NCBI GenBank assembly: GCA_019633425.1
Contig: WSUB01000042.1
Location: 112,722-176,721 of the forward strand
DNA from: Tulasnella sp. 424
Lineage: Eukaryota; Basidiomycota; Agaricomycetes; Cantharellales; Tulasnellaceae
DNA: 64,000 nucleotides
Direction: 5' to 3'
Shown: positions 11,150 to 21,426 of the stretch, piece after piece
Numbering within the stretch: position 1 is the stretch's first letter
Layout: the number at the start of each line of letters is the position of its first letter
The notes under the pieces: model-generated
Seen by the model: the letters and a program-made list of their open reading frames with translations, nothing else
What the model was told of the DNA's origin: nothing
Databases searched by the model: none
Program-made: the position numbers and the translations under genes

Positions 11150-11393
11150 TGGGTGTCACAACAAACACACCGCGTCCGGCTAGTCCGAAAATGTCCGAAC
11201 CTCCCCGAACGCGCTTTCAGACCCTCCATCCCCTCTAAGATACTTCGGCCATTGAAGCGTTTCGAGCGGGACAGGATGCCCTTCTCTCCTGGCTAAATCC
11301 CCGAGGTGATTTGGAACGACCAAGATAGTCGGTTCAGCATTTCCGCAGCGATCAAGTCTCTCTTCTTTCCTCGAAATAGTTCAGTCGTGTAGA

Positions 11394-12000
11394 ATGCGAT
11401 CTTTCGCCACCGCCCTCCTCGTCGCGGGTGCTCTCGTTAGCTAGGCCCCTGCCACGATCTACGTACGGCTAGCATGGTCGTGATACCAGAGGGGAGTAGG
11501 TTGGCTGAATCTTGACCTTTTGCACGTTCAGGTCCGCCAGGACCATCTGCACTGCCGGTGCCCCTTGCAATGCCCGCTGGAACGATGATGCCAATTCTCT
11601 CGCTCTCGCTACCCTTGGTAGGCCTCCGTTTGATCCCGATTCCGGCATTGCTATTTTCAGCGCGGTCCAAGTTGAAATCTCGTGTGACTGACAATGATTC
11701 GCCTTCGACTAACAGGTGTCTGTTCTATCGACTTCTGCGCTAATGGCCAGCAACAACAGACCTGCCTCCAGACCATCGCACAGGTTGATTTTAGCAGCAA
11801 CGCTTACGTGACTTACCTCCCCGACGCCTCTGTCGGCCTCAACGGTGCATTCTACGTCGTCAAGTTCACCTCTCTGAACAACAAGGACCCCGCCAACCCC
11901 ACCTCGTACTCCGCCAATTTCACTCTCAATGGTTTCGTCGTTGTTTATGGTCATGTCCTTCGCCAGCTTCTTCCTCGGTGCTCTTGCCTTCGGTCTATAA
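11394..12000 (+). pseudogene. Decayed gene for a GPI-anchored secreted protein, copy 2
   Basis: ATG 11394 begins a good signal peptide, MRSFATALLVAGALVS, but the next codon is TAG (11442-11444). After a short intron come 'GPSALPVPLAMPAG' and, after a second intron, the best preserved exon (11716 onward): CSIDFCANGQQQQTCLQTIA, then NAYVTYLPDASVGLNG and 'KFTSLNNKDPANPTSYSAN'. Directly after FTLNG the sequence jumps to the last part of the GPI signal (VMSFASFFLGALAFGL, stop). Compared with copy 1, an intron and the Ser/Thr/Pro linker have been deleted. The premature stop plus deletion argue for a pseudogene. It faces kinase C tail to tail, as the remnant at 46.86 kb faces kinase D. Confidence 0.65.
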
Positions 12001-12733
12001 GCTGTAAAAGCGTTGTCTTGTCGTCTCCCGAGTCCCCCTTCTCGTCTCTCGGTTTCTTATTCGTCCACGTTTTCGCTAGCTCGTGCCTCATCTGTATTAT
12101 TGAGTTCAACACTGGATTTATTATCCAATCTTCCTTATCTAAAAGCGACGTACGAACACTAATCTTTCAAGAGTGGGATATCTCGCTTTCCTCTTCGTGT
12201 GTGTCATATATGTAGTTGTGTCTGTCTTTGTCAAGCTCTCGTTCCCCGCTCTCTCCCTTTAGACCTTCCCATCTGTCTTGACCCCACGACGCCTCCCATC
12301 GCTAGGATAGCTCTCCCCCTTTTCATTCTTACTGTAAGCCCCTTGCGGTCGTCGACTTTTCTGAGAAATTGGATCGATTGTTGACGTTCATATTCATTCG
12401 GAGAGGACAGATCAAGTGAAATTGCTGGCTTTGGCGGATTTTAGGTTTACGCGAACCGAGAATGGCCGGTACTCGCGAATGCAATCCAAACGACATTTGC
12501 TTATCTTTCCTGATCCCGCCGACCTCTAGGCGACTTGAAAGCCCTTCTTTCCCTTCACCTCAACCGTCGAATTTTCCTTCATGTCCCAGGATCCACGCAA
12601 AACCAATTATAGGTATAGTATACAGATCGACACCTTGGTACAACAACCACCCGCCTCGGGCTAGAAATATACTAATATCCGGGAACGATCGCCTGCACAT
12701 TTCTTCGAATATTTGCTAATATAGTATCCCAAA
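12001..12733. other. Intergenic: 3' flank of GPI-protein copy 2
   Basis: Bases 12001-12420 are homologous to 2499-2890. A part (about 12290-12475) also recurs near 46857-46980. No gene seen. Confidence 0.6.
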
Positions 12734-13168
12734 TCATGGGTCCTCGAGCTCTTGGGCGCTTATAAAATCTTCGTCCAGCCGTGAAACTTGAAATTTCTCC
12801 GAACCGAGAGGGGTAAAGTATCCATCAAACAACTTGACGTTTGTTTGGGGGAACGGAGGCAGGCAGGCCAAGCTGTCTAATCGCCAGAAACAGCTGACTC
12901 TTTCAAAAGCCTCAGAACTCGCTAATATGCATTCTATGAACTCCTGGAGTGGGGATATCAGCACCATATAATTGGAAGCAATGAGGACTTTCTTTCTCAC
13001 TATACCAGATTCCAACTTTCCGAACACGCCGGAGGACTCCCCCCATTGTCGTATCTTTCCTGCGTGATACTTCTCGACGAGAGAAACTATTCCTTCTGCC
13101 GAAAGTGGAGTCGGTGATGCATGTTGCAATGCGCCTCTGATGCCGTCCCCAGCGGGCTGGGTTAACAA
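12734..13168 (-). other. Conserved ORF block downstream of kinase C
   Basis: An open frame of 144 codons (contains RGALQHASPTPLSAEGIVSL, then PLQEFIECILASSEAFE and GYFTPLG) directly follows the kinase C stop. It matches the block after kinase D at the protein level with conservative changes (Ile/Val, Ser/Thr), so it looks to have been coding. However, joining it to the kinase through the obvious GTGAGT...CCCAG intron gives the wrong frame in both C and D. It may be a terminal exon used with other splice sites, a separate small gene, or a relic. Confidence 0.45.
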
Positions 13169-13198
13169 GAGTTAACGAGCACGAGTCTTTCTCACAAC

Positions 13199-15259
13199 TC
13201 ACACAACAAGCCAAACTATCTCCACTTGTTTCTTTTTTAACTCATCTTCTGGGTCCTTGAAGGTGGGCATTGGGCCTCTAAGCTTCTCCGGGCGTGTAAG
13301 GAGACGTCTGGGTAAGCCCTTGTTGTACCTGGCTGCTTCTGTTGGGTTTCGTGGCGAGGTACTCGCTGCCTCGTCTTGGATCACGTCCAGAAACTGAACG
13401 CACTCCAAAACTTGTTTATCAAAGCCAAGCACCTCGTAGAGGAGAGCAGCGTCGATGACGTGCCTCTCGGCCTCTAGGTACAGTTGACCGGCAAAGAAAT
13501 TCAATGCAAGGTTCCATGATTTTGCTGCCTCCTCCTCGGACACGGTTTCGACACCAGAGGTACTCCTCCTACATTGATCTAACATCTTTTGGAAGGTGAT
13601 GGTAGCAGGATCTCTCCCTGTGGGCTGGGCATACCTGCGGTATTCTTGGATGTACTGAAGTGCTTCGCCTAATCGTCCTTCGACAATATGCCTTTCGCCC
13701 ACCGCTTGGAGGAGATCTTCACTCCAGTGACTATCATATACCGGTAAACTGGGCCGATAAGCCTGGAAAGAGGGTCAATATCAGATGACAGCAACGATGC
13801 CTGGAAGCCCACATGTATAAGGCTTGCCAGTCTCTGCACATGTATGAGGTCGCGAGATTTCGGTCTGCTGTGTGGAGCCATAGCCCAACATGTTTCCATG
13901 AGCTTACAAAGGGAAATGACATCGCACCGAGTCGAAAAGTTCCGTGTATCTGTGTTACGAGCTAGGGATTCATGGAGCCCAGGGAGTTCGCCCCCCATGA
14001 CTTCGATAATAACGTCTTTGTCATTTGAGATATCGTCGAATGGAAGTTTTCCTGTCAAAACCTGTGAATAAGTCGGTTTAGATCCATTAGCAAATGTATA
14101 ACCGTTTGACGAGAGCCGCAAAACCTTACCTCCCAGCAAATCCATCCAAGGGACCAAATATCGCTTGCCAGTGTAGGCAACTCGCCGTCAAGAACTTCGG
14201 GCGCTGCCCACCGAACAGTATAGCCCGGGGCGGTCATTGTGATTGATCCGGTGGATTCTGAGAATTCAACGCGTGGCCCTTCTGGCGGTGAGCTCGTAGT
14301 GGAATAACCCCGCCTGGCTGTCTTGCTCCGTGCCTCCTGGCATCCTTCCCGGAGGATACGGGCAGACCCAAAATCAGTGATTATAGCAGTCCCTTGTTCA
14401 TTGATGAGAATGTTTGGCTGTTATGCCTGGGTAATCAGTCTTCCGATGCAGCCTGTACCTCTCGGCAGGTAAACATACCGATTTGAGATCTCCATGGCAA
14501 ATAGGCTCTGACTGCCCGTGAAGGTAATCCAGTCCGCATACGATATCCCCTATCTAACGCGGCATTGTGAGTGCTGCCAACACTGAGGGCTAACTTGGTT
14601 ATCTGTACCAGTTTCACCCGTGACCAATTTTTTGACGCCGATGTCCATCGAACATAATCCTTCAGGTTGCCTTTGGCTGCCCAAGGAAGAACAATCCAGG
14701 CAATACCCTGGGCGACGTTTTCAACAAAGCCAAGCCCTCTCACGATATTTTTATGCTTCAGATTGCGTAAGATGCTGAGCTCGTGGGCAAGTGGCTGAAG
14801 CTAATTGAGCATAGAGGTTCCTCCAACTTGAACGACGGACAACTTACCGCAAGCCCTGCCTTGTCACCTTTGTCATCGTCAAGCCTGAACTGCTTGAGAG
14901 CAACGAAATGGCCCTGTGCAGACCGATGTCCGGAGTGTTCGTCTTTCGGAGGGAGGAGGATAGCAAGCTGGACACTTGCACTCGCGCCTCGAGCCTTCAC
15001 GCCCAAGGTTTTTGGTATGATGATCCTCTCGCCACTAATGCGTAACCATGACAAAGCGTCGAGTGTGGCTCTCTAAGACGAATTATTTAGCCCGTGGTTC
15101 GGACCTTTTGGTCCAGGTTATGGGGCTTACAGGTGAAATTTTGTATCGTTTGGACTCCTCTGGTTCGTCTTCAATGAAGCCAGCCCTAAGGTCGTTTGCA
15201 AGAGATTCGAGTCCTTGAGAGAGACTGAGAGACGAGATCTTAACTTCGAACTCCGACAT
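13199..15259 (-). CDS. TKL-type protein kinase with TPR-like tail, copy C (intact, 573 aa)
   Basis: Seven exons: 15259-15131, 15072-14848, 14800-14609, 14553-14479, 14417-14130, 14061-13813 and 13762-13199; 1,722 nt, in frame. Residues 1-43 form a polar leader. The kinase domain spans roughly 50-385: weak glycine loop (RGASASVQLAI), Lys in 'HFVALKQFRLDDD', alpha-C Glu in 'LAHELSILRNL', catalytic loop 'ICHGDLKS', Mg-binding 'DFGSAR', 'RWAAPE', 'SDIWSLGW' and 'CWAMAPHSRPK'. HGDLK instead of HRDLK is common in basidiomycete TKL kinases. The last exon (188 codons) is helical and TPR-like (EGRLGEALQYIQEYR, EAERHVIDAALLYEVLGFD). Probably a cytosolic Ser/Thr kinase; its substrate is unknown. It is one of four paralogs here, and its own fifth intron uses a normal GT donor. 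Confidence 0.85.
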
Positions 15260-15837
15260 TGTTTTAATCGATGTGAGATGAGGATTTTGTTGCTGGAGAC
15301 AGAAGGTAATGTAAGGGAAGCGCCGTGAGCTCGTAGTCTGGTGGAGGGACGAATTTCAAAGGCAGCTATATATTTCGCGGATGGGGGGCCAGACAAAATG
15401 CCTCACCCTTCACGCCTGAGTACTAACCACAGGCGGTGCATTGTCTCCCTCCAGTCCCACACTTGAGTGGGGACAAACGATGTTTCCATGATGCAGATAA
15501 GCTTCATCGTCAAGTGACGGATGGCTTTGAGGTGGTGGATATGTATGCGTGTTTGGTTTGTATCGTTCCATCTATCCTCCGTTCAAGCTCTATCTTCCGG
15601 ATCTTCGAGCCAGCCTCCCTTCGGCTCTTCATTTTACTCCCTCTTGGTGCTAGCTAGCTATATCGAGACCTTTATCTCACTTTATATCTCAACAAGGTAT
15701 ATCTCATGAGACATATCTGCTTCTCAGGCTTAATTTCCGCATAGTCAGGCGGAACCAGACTCTACTCTCGCAAGACGGGGCTGCACGCCCTCTCGAAGAG
15801 AGTCTGGTACGGAGTTCTATGGGGGGGGGGGGGTGGG
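15260..15837. other. Kinase C 5' flank
   Basis: Homologous to the flanks of copies A and D up to about 15720. It ends in a run of 13 G (15821-15833) and a second run of 5 G, directly at the edge of the gene relic that starts at 15838. No gene seen. Confidence 0.6.
15366..15375 (-). promoter_or_regulatory. TATA box of kinase copy C
   Basis: AAATATATAG on the minus strand, 107 bp upstream of the ATG, in the same 'ggcagctatatattt' context as copies A and D. Confidence 0.5.
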
Positions 15838-15839
15838 GG
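15821..15839. repeat. Poly-G tract (G13-T-G5)
   Basis: Thirteen consecutive G, one T, five G. Such tracts are replication-slippage prone and may form quadruplex structures. It sits exactly where homology to the 971-aa gene begins, so it marks a junction. Confidence 0.85.
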
Positions 15840-16047
15840 TTGGCCAAACGATGTCGGACCACCGGAACCATCCAAGTTAGAGCGGCCGGTGTGGGAAAAG
15901 TCTTGGTCAATCTGGCGTTCCCACGGTTTCCAAGAATTACCACCCAAGAACAGTCCCATTCTTGAGAGACGGAGTGCATTTTCTGCATTGGGGAAGCACG
16001 ATATCGCTTTCCCGAGCATGTTGACTGTCGCATCCGCGACGTTATGA
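15838..16047 (+). pseudogene. Truncated relic of the 971-aa gene family
   Basis: The frame 'GWPNDVGPPEP' then 'PVWEKSWSIWRSHGFQELPP' matches the start of exon 7 of the gene at 3726-7095 (FGPNDTGPPAAP then PVWEKSRSLWRYHGFQEL). After an internal deletion it still shows 'SALGKHDIAF' against 'AALGKAALTF', then stops at TGA 16045-16047. Nothing of the other six exons is present. A dead fragment left by duplication. Confidence 0.75.
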
Positions 16048-16200
16048 ACGACACTGTATGTAGTGGGCTCGATTCATTGGGTTATTAAGTAAGAACTGCT
16101 ATCGGCCATTGTTAACGTTCACTTCAGAGGATAAATAACTCCAGATATTAGCGCTGGACTAGTGCATGATGTTAATATTGGGACAAATGCCACGATACAA

Positions 16201-17623
16201 CTATTTCTTCTTCACTAGGTTCGGTTTTCCCTTTGAATTACCTTTGCTGAAAGTCTTCCCTCCTTCGAACCCAGGCCGCGCTTTAGAGCCTTTGTTCTTC
16301 TTTCGATCGTGCCGCATGGCAAGGTTGTCGGCGCGTTTCTTATCTCGAGCGGCAATATCATCTTTAACGGCTTGTTTACGTTCCTCCCTATCCGAATTCG
16401 CACGTTAGTGTTCTGTAAGGATAGCTCGAGTCGAGAAGACGGCGAACCATTTCTCTCGCGTTTTGTTCTTCTCTTTCTCTTTCCTCTTCAACGCCTTCTT
16501 CAGCTTGGCGACATCATCTTTCACTTTCTCCCCCTCCAAGCGAGCTTCAGCTTTCTCCCACTTCAGTTTAGCTTCTGCTTCTTTGCGCTGTTGTTCGGGA
16601 AGGCCCGCGAGGCGTTCGGAGCGGGCTGAGAGTTGCTTGAGAGCCATCTTGGGATCGTTGGAGACCTTGTGCTTGGATGGCGAGGATTTCGCCGAAGCAA
16701 GCGAAGAGAATTGGACTGTCGCAAAGGAAGGAGCTGAGATCGAATTTGGGTTGCCGGAAGACGCGAGTGCGGTCGACTGGCCAGGTTTGGATGTCACATG
16801 GGGTACAATTAATTGCTCCTGCAAGAAACCAAGATTTCAGTACGCCGCTCTGTCCATAAGTCCTTGTGGGTGGGAGAGCTAACCTGGTTCCGAGCCTTCT
16901 GTTTACGTATATTCTCCCTCTCCTCTCGTTCTCTATCCTTCCGGCTCTGGTGCAATAACGCATCCTTTGGACTCCGCTCCATATACGGAGCAGCCTTTCT
17001 ACCCTTTCTGAGCTCTTCTATCCGCGCGTGCAATTTTTCTCGCAAATCAGCTACGCTCTCGCGCTTCATTGGCTTGAAGGAGGCGGGTTGGTCTTCGTCC
17101 TCATCGACGTCCATAGCCTTTCGCTTCGAGTAATCCGCCTCGACGTCATCATCACTGAACTCTTCTTCTGAATCGGATCGAGTAGCCTTCTCTTTGCCTT
17201 TCCCCTTCTTCGTTGCCGCCTTGGATGCCTCAGCCTCCTGCTGAATGTCAAGAATGGTCTTGTGATTGGCGGGGTCGAGCTATGTCAAAGAACGCACTTC
17301 AGCAAGGAAAACCACAAAAAATATCTACAGCGAGTGATGTCATTACCTTCTGGCGTTTCGCTTTCTTGGTAGCTTCCTTCACGGCTTGCTTATTGGCGGT
17401 GGCCTCCTTCTTAGTGTGCTTCTGGAAGCGAGACTTCCACTGTTGAAAGTGGCATAAGTTGTTGAGTTATACTCAAGATATTGGCTTGACCAGAGGAATG
17501 TACCTGCTCCGTGTTTACTGGCTGTTCGATATAAAATTCTGGGGGGATGAGGCGGAGTAGCGATTCGAAGGTCGCATTGTGCCTCTCCAGGCTCGCGCGT
17601 AAGACGGATCGCGGTGTAGTCAT
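16201..17623 (-). CDS. SURF6 / Rrp14 family ribosome-biogenesis protein, 388 aa
   Basis: Five exons, 17623-17504, 17439-17347, 17279-16884, 16818-16448 and 16387-16201; 1,167 nt, in frame. The N-terminus has the Rrp14 motif (SLERHNATFESLLRLIPPEF), followed by basic stretches (KKEATANKQAVKEATKKAKR), an acidic patch (DSEEEFSDDD), the SURF6 core 'LREKLHARIEELRKGRK', and the strongly basic Lys/Glu coiled C-terminus ending 'RHDRKKNKGSKARPGFEGG'. In yeast, Rrp14 is nucleolar and acts in both ribosomal subunits' assembly and in cell polarity; that role is inferred by family. It is divergent from the RING gene at 17858, sharing a 234-bp promoter region. Confidence 0.92.
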
Positions 17624-17857
17624 CTGGTGTCACTGCCCCTTGAATTCCAATTATGTATCTGTTCTCGAGAACGTCCAATTCTTCCGATGGAGGCAAGGGG
17701 AGTGCAAGAGCGGGGTCGAAGAGCTGGTAAAATTGAGACTTGGACTTGGTACATCTCACCAAATAGAGCCAAACGACTGCAGCATCCAGTTCAGCTTATA
17801 ACCTACCGGTTCCGCCTCCTCTCTTCTCTCCTCCCAGGCCCCCTTATCTTTGCCCCA

Positions 17858-19995
17858 ATGCCATCCGGAACGTCTTCAAGGAAACGAATGATTATGGACA
17901 GCGACGAAGAAGACGTTGCGTTCCCTCCAGCGGGTCCATCAACCTTCAAACGTCCCAGGCATTCGACTCCCTCGGTCGAGGAACCTCAAGTTGCACCGTC
18001 AACCGACAAGGGCAAGGGCAAAGAGAAGGCTCAGTCATCGCACCACTCACCTTCACGACCGCGAGGCCCACCATCTTCAAAACCTCCAAGTGACACTCGT
18101 GTCCACCGACGCCGGAAGACCCCCCGTGCCGTGGTCACAGTCACCCCTACCACCAGCGCTACAAGCGGCGATTCGCCAGCTGACTCTGTCCCCACTCTCG
18201 TATCCTCTGACCATGAGGATGACAACGTGCCAGGCCCAAGTACAAGCAAGGCTGTAGTGGATGCACAACCACCACCACAAACTGAGCGTTCTTCCGACGA
18301 TTCCGACGAACTGGCGCGGCTCCGAAAAGAACTAGCTTCCAAAGATGCTCTGATTCAAAAGCACCACGACGCGTTCTCGACTTTACAAAATGCGTTACAG
18401 TGCCAGATATGTTTGGAGATCATGTGGGATCCTTATATGTGCGTATCCTTTTGCCCTGCATGTTCCCAAAACACAGACCTCTGACTCTTTTTGTCATCTG
18501 AAACACAACGTTTCTCACTAACAGCACAAGCTGCGGTCACACATCTTGTCTTTCTTGTCTCCAATCATGGTTCCGAGCTCCTCCTGCCGATCACAACCCC
18601 AACGATGCACCGCCGCTCGCACCTCATCTCCGCCGAAAGACATGCCCAACGTGTCGTACAACCATTCGTACGCGTCCCATACCCGTTTTCATCGCTAAAA
18701 GTATAATTGGTATCGCCAAACCGTACTTCGACCCTTCTGCAATTGCCAGCGAAAGCGAGGCAAGACCGGTACCAATCGTTCCCGGAGCGGTTGCGGGCCA
18801 ACCAGTGGATCCATGGGTAGGCATATTCCCTCCCCTCCATCGTCCTGGTGAAGGTGGGCGGCATCGCCATCATGAGGAGGACGTGGATGGTGTGATTGAG
18901 GACGCCGAAGACCACGTGCTACGTTGCGTCGACTGTCTCTACGAGATCTTCGATGGCGTATGTGCCGGATGTGGAAGGATTTTCAACGACTTACAAGACG
19001 ACGGAGGGTTTACGGACGAAGACGAGGAAGATGAAGAGGGTCATCCTGTATTCCCATTCTTCGAATTAGGACTCCATGGCTTGTTTCATCCCTGGCACCC
19101 CGAAGCCGACCCCTGGAACGACGAGGACGACGAAGTGGAGAGTGATTCAGGAAGTGATGACGACGAGGAGGACAATGAAATGCATGAGTGAGTTATCTGG
19201 GCCCCTAACCGGATCGATCTTTGTTAACCGTTCCCCTGACTGTCCCGCAGCTTCATCGTTTCTGACGAGCACGAAGACGTGCAAGAGGGAGGCGGACGCA
19301 TAAGTGAAGATGACGACGACGATGTCGGAGTTCATGGAAGCCAAGGCCGCTGGGACGAAAACCATCATAACTGGAATCCGGTTCATGACTGGGCCGACTC
19401 GGAGGCCGACGGTGACGAGTGGTCTGAGCAAGGTGAGGATCAGAAAATTGCGAGATTGTGGAGACGGGTACTTAAGAATTACCGGTGAACCAGACAGGCA
19501 CGATGAGCGCCCCATACAGCCGCGAGGTCCCAGACCCGAAGACTCAGAGTGAGTTTTCCCTTAAGCCTCCTTTTACAGTCGACGGACTTATCGTGGTCGT
19601 TTGTCCCGTCACTTTGACCCCATAGGGATGAGCGGCGACTCCGATCGGAACAAGCCCGAGAACGTGAACGTTTCATGTATGGAAATGGAGAGTATCCCGA
19701 ACGTGCTCAGCCTCGGGACGCTGGACCAAGTCGCACCGGGTCTAGGAATCGATTGGTCATCTTATCGGACGATGAAGACGACGATCATCTGGTCGAAGAG
19801 GAAAGGAGCGTCGCTGGAGAGTCGGCCGACGAAGACAACGGAGGTGCAGATAGGGATAGGGGGCGTGGTTGGATTGACGACCACGAGCTCTATCAAGTCT
19901 ATTCCGACGATGAGGAGCATGAAGAGGACGATGTCGAACAACATTATTTCGAAGGCGAGGACGGTGATGACTATGGCGAAGAGAGTTACTATTAA
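17858..19995 (+). CDS. Acidic RING-finger protein, putative E3 ubiquitin ligase, 616 aa
   Basis: Exons 17858-18438, 18525-19187, 19251-19432, 19494-19548 and 19626-19995 give 1,851 nt in frame. Residues 1-130 are basic and Ser/Pro-rich with a DSDEED patch. A short coiled coil (DDSDELARLRKELASKDALI) precedes a C3HC4 RING split by intron 1: 'CQICLEIMWDPY', then 'SCGHTSCLSCLQSWF' and, after a 20-residue insert, 'KTCPTCRTTI'. A second Cys cluster (CVDCLYEIFDGVCAGCGRIF) follows. The C-terminal half is extremely acidic (many D/E runs), which suggests histone or chromatin binding. The order coiled coil-RING-acidic tail is reminiscent of Psh1- or CHFR-like ligases, but I cannot assign orthology. Likely nuclear. 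Confidence 0.82.
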
Positions 19996-20240
19996 GATGA
20001 TTGTAATCGGGAACCTGATGTATACCATGACGATAACGATGGTTCCAGGTGGTGGGAGACATACTAGAATCTCTCCCAAGCACTGGTGTATTATTTTCGA
20101 TGCTCCTTCCATTCGGGCAATTTTGGGTATCTATAAGCACATCATATTATTAGAGTTTATATTCTTAGTGGCAAAGTGTGTACAAGGAGGGACTATGCAA
20201 GCACCTGCCGCTTTGCACTCCTCGCTACAAATTTCCGGCT

Positions 20241-21107
20241 CTATGGGACATCCAGAGAAACTTTCAACGCTAAACCGATAACACCTCCACCCTTTCCGTC
20301 CCACTGTTCCAGTTTTGCACGACAGACAGGACATCTCGCTTCCAGCGCCTCCCCGCCATACCCGTTCATCCTTGCACGTTGCATAGCCGTTTCGATCGCC
20401 GAGAATAGACAAGATCCACACATGATGTGACCGCAAGGGGTTAAAACGGCCGAGGTTGGAGGGCAGAAGCAGATTGGACAGTTATACTCGGCCGCTGGTG
20501 GGGGAGTTGGGGAACGTGGACGTGCTGGTTCCGCAGGAGGAGGGGGTGGATCCGCGGGTTGAGAACCCATGATAAGTTGGGACAGATGCGGTAGGGATTC
20601 TGTGGGGGCCTGCATCTCGGGTTTGAATATTTCTTCCTCCGGGATTGCTTTGGCTTTGCCCTTCCCTTTCCCGCTTGTCGCTTCCGCTTCCTCAGCTAGC
20701 CAAGACTCCAAGGACCTGGGTTGGGCCCTCGCGTGAGGATTATCAAAGTCGTCCGGAGTCGGTTCCTTGACCGGGACCGAGGTTGAGGCCGCGTTTGCCT
20801 GTGGTGGCGAGGATGTTACACCAGCTGCGTTCAGCTGTGACTCGGCTTGCACTTCTTCTTCCTCCCTTTTAAGCCAATCGTCCATTGAGTCGGGTACGTA
20901 TGAATCCTCATTTCTCTGTGGAGATTGGGTGAGGGATGCTCTTGGAAAGGGTCCGGTTTCGGGTGCAGGTGAAAGCAGTCGTGCCAATGACATTGCAGTC
21001 GATGGACCCGCTACACCAGGTTCGTAGCGTTGAGAGTGAGTTGCTTGGGAATCTTCGAGTCTCCTTCGCTTTGGATCATGGCCAGTGTCGTTTTCAGTGT
21101 CGGACAT
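20241..21107 (-). CDS. RING-finger protein resembling SUMO-targeted ligase Slx8/RNF4, 288 aa
   Basis: Single exon. The N-terminal 200 residues are polar with an early basic patch (DPKRRRLED, a likely nuclear localisation signal) and repeated acidic/hydrophobic stretches. The C-terminal RING is C3HC4: 'CPICFCPPTSAVLTPCGHIM' followed by 'CGSCL' and 'ARCPVCRAKL'. A C-terminal hydrophobic strand 'GGVIGLALKVSLDVP' resembles a SUMO-interacting motif. Single RING at the extreme C-terminus and this spacing fit the Slx8/RNF4 group, which ubiquitylates SUMO-modified nuclear proteins. It converges with the acidic RING gene (246 bp apart) and is divergent from Trl1 (319 bp). Confidence 0.75.
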   Translation of the reverse strand: MSDTENDTGHDPKRRRLEDSQATHSQRYEPGVAGPSTAMSLARLLSPAPETGPFPRASLTQSPQRNEDSYVPDSMDDWLKREEEEVQAESQLNAAGVTSSPPQANAASTSVPVKEPTPDDFDNPHARAQPRSLESWLAEEAEATSGKGKGKAKAIPEEEIFKPEMQAPTESLPHLSQLIMGSQPADPPPPPAEPARPRSPTPPPAAEYNCPICFCPPTSAVLTPCGHIMCGSCLFSAIETAMQRARMNGYGGEALEARCPVCRAKLEQWDGKGGGVIGLALKVSLDVP

Positions 21108-21426
21108 GGTGGGTTGCGGTTGGTGGATGGATTAGTGAGAACAGATCTGTGTGGCGTGTTTGTTTGTCAAGGTATGTACTTGTGTTCCGAAGGGTGTTGC
21201 CGTTTTTGCAGTGACTACCGTTTGGGAAGACCCTCCCGGAGCTTTGAACGCTACTCAGTACGAGTCACTCTGACTATCCTTCCTCTGAACCGTGGCTACT
21301 TATTTACTCACTTTTGCCCGCTCGGCCCATTTGGCCAAAAGGCTCCTGCCTAACACACCGACCATCAACTCATCCACCGCGACGCTTCTCCGCTGCGCAA
21401 GTTCAAAGAGCCGCATACTAAGAAAC

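Larger units (their letters stand above)
9843..11393. other. Kinase B 5' flank with about 1.1 kb of non-homologous sequence
   Basis: Homology with the other kinase 5' flanks holds to about 10035 ('gagttgggacgaaggac') and then stops. From about 11165 the sequence again matches 1140-1365, the region before GPI-protein copy 1. The intervening 1.1 kb has no counterpart in the other copies. It contains only the minus-strand reading frame listed at 10511-11149. I saw no clear terminal repeats, so insertion and differential deletion are both possible. Confidence 0.5.
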
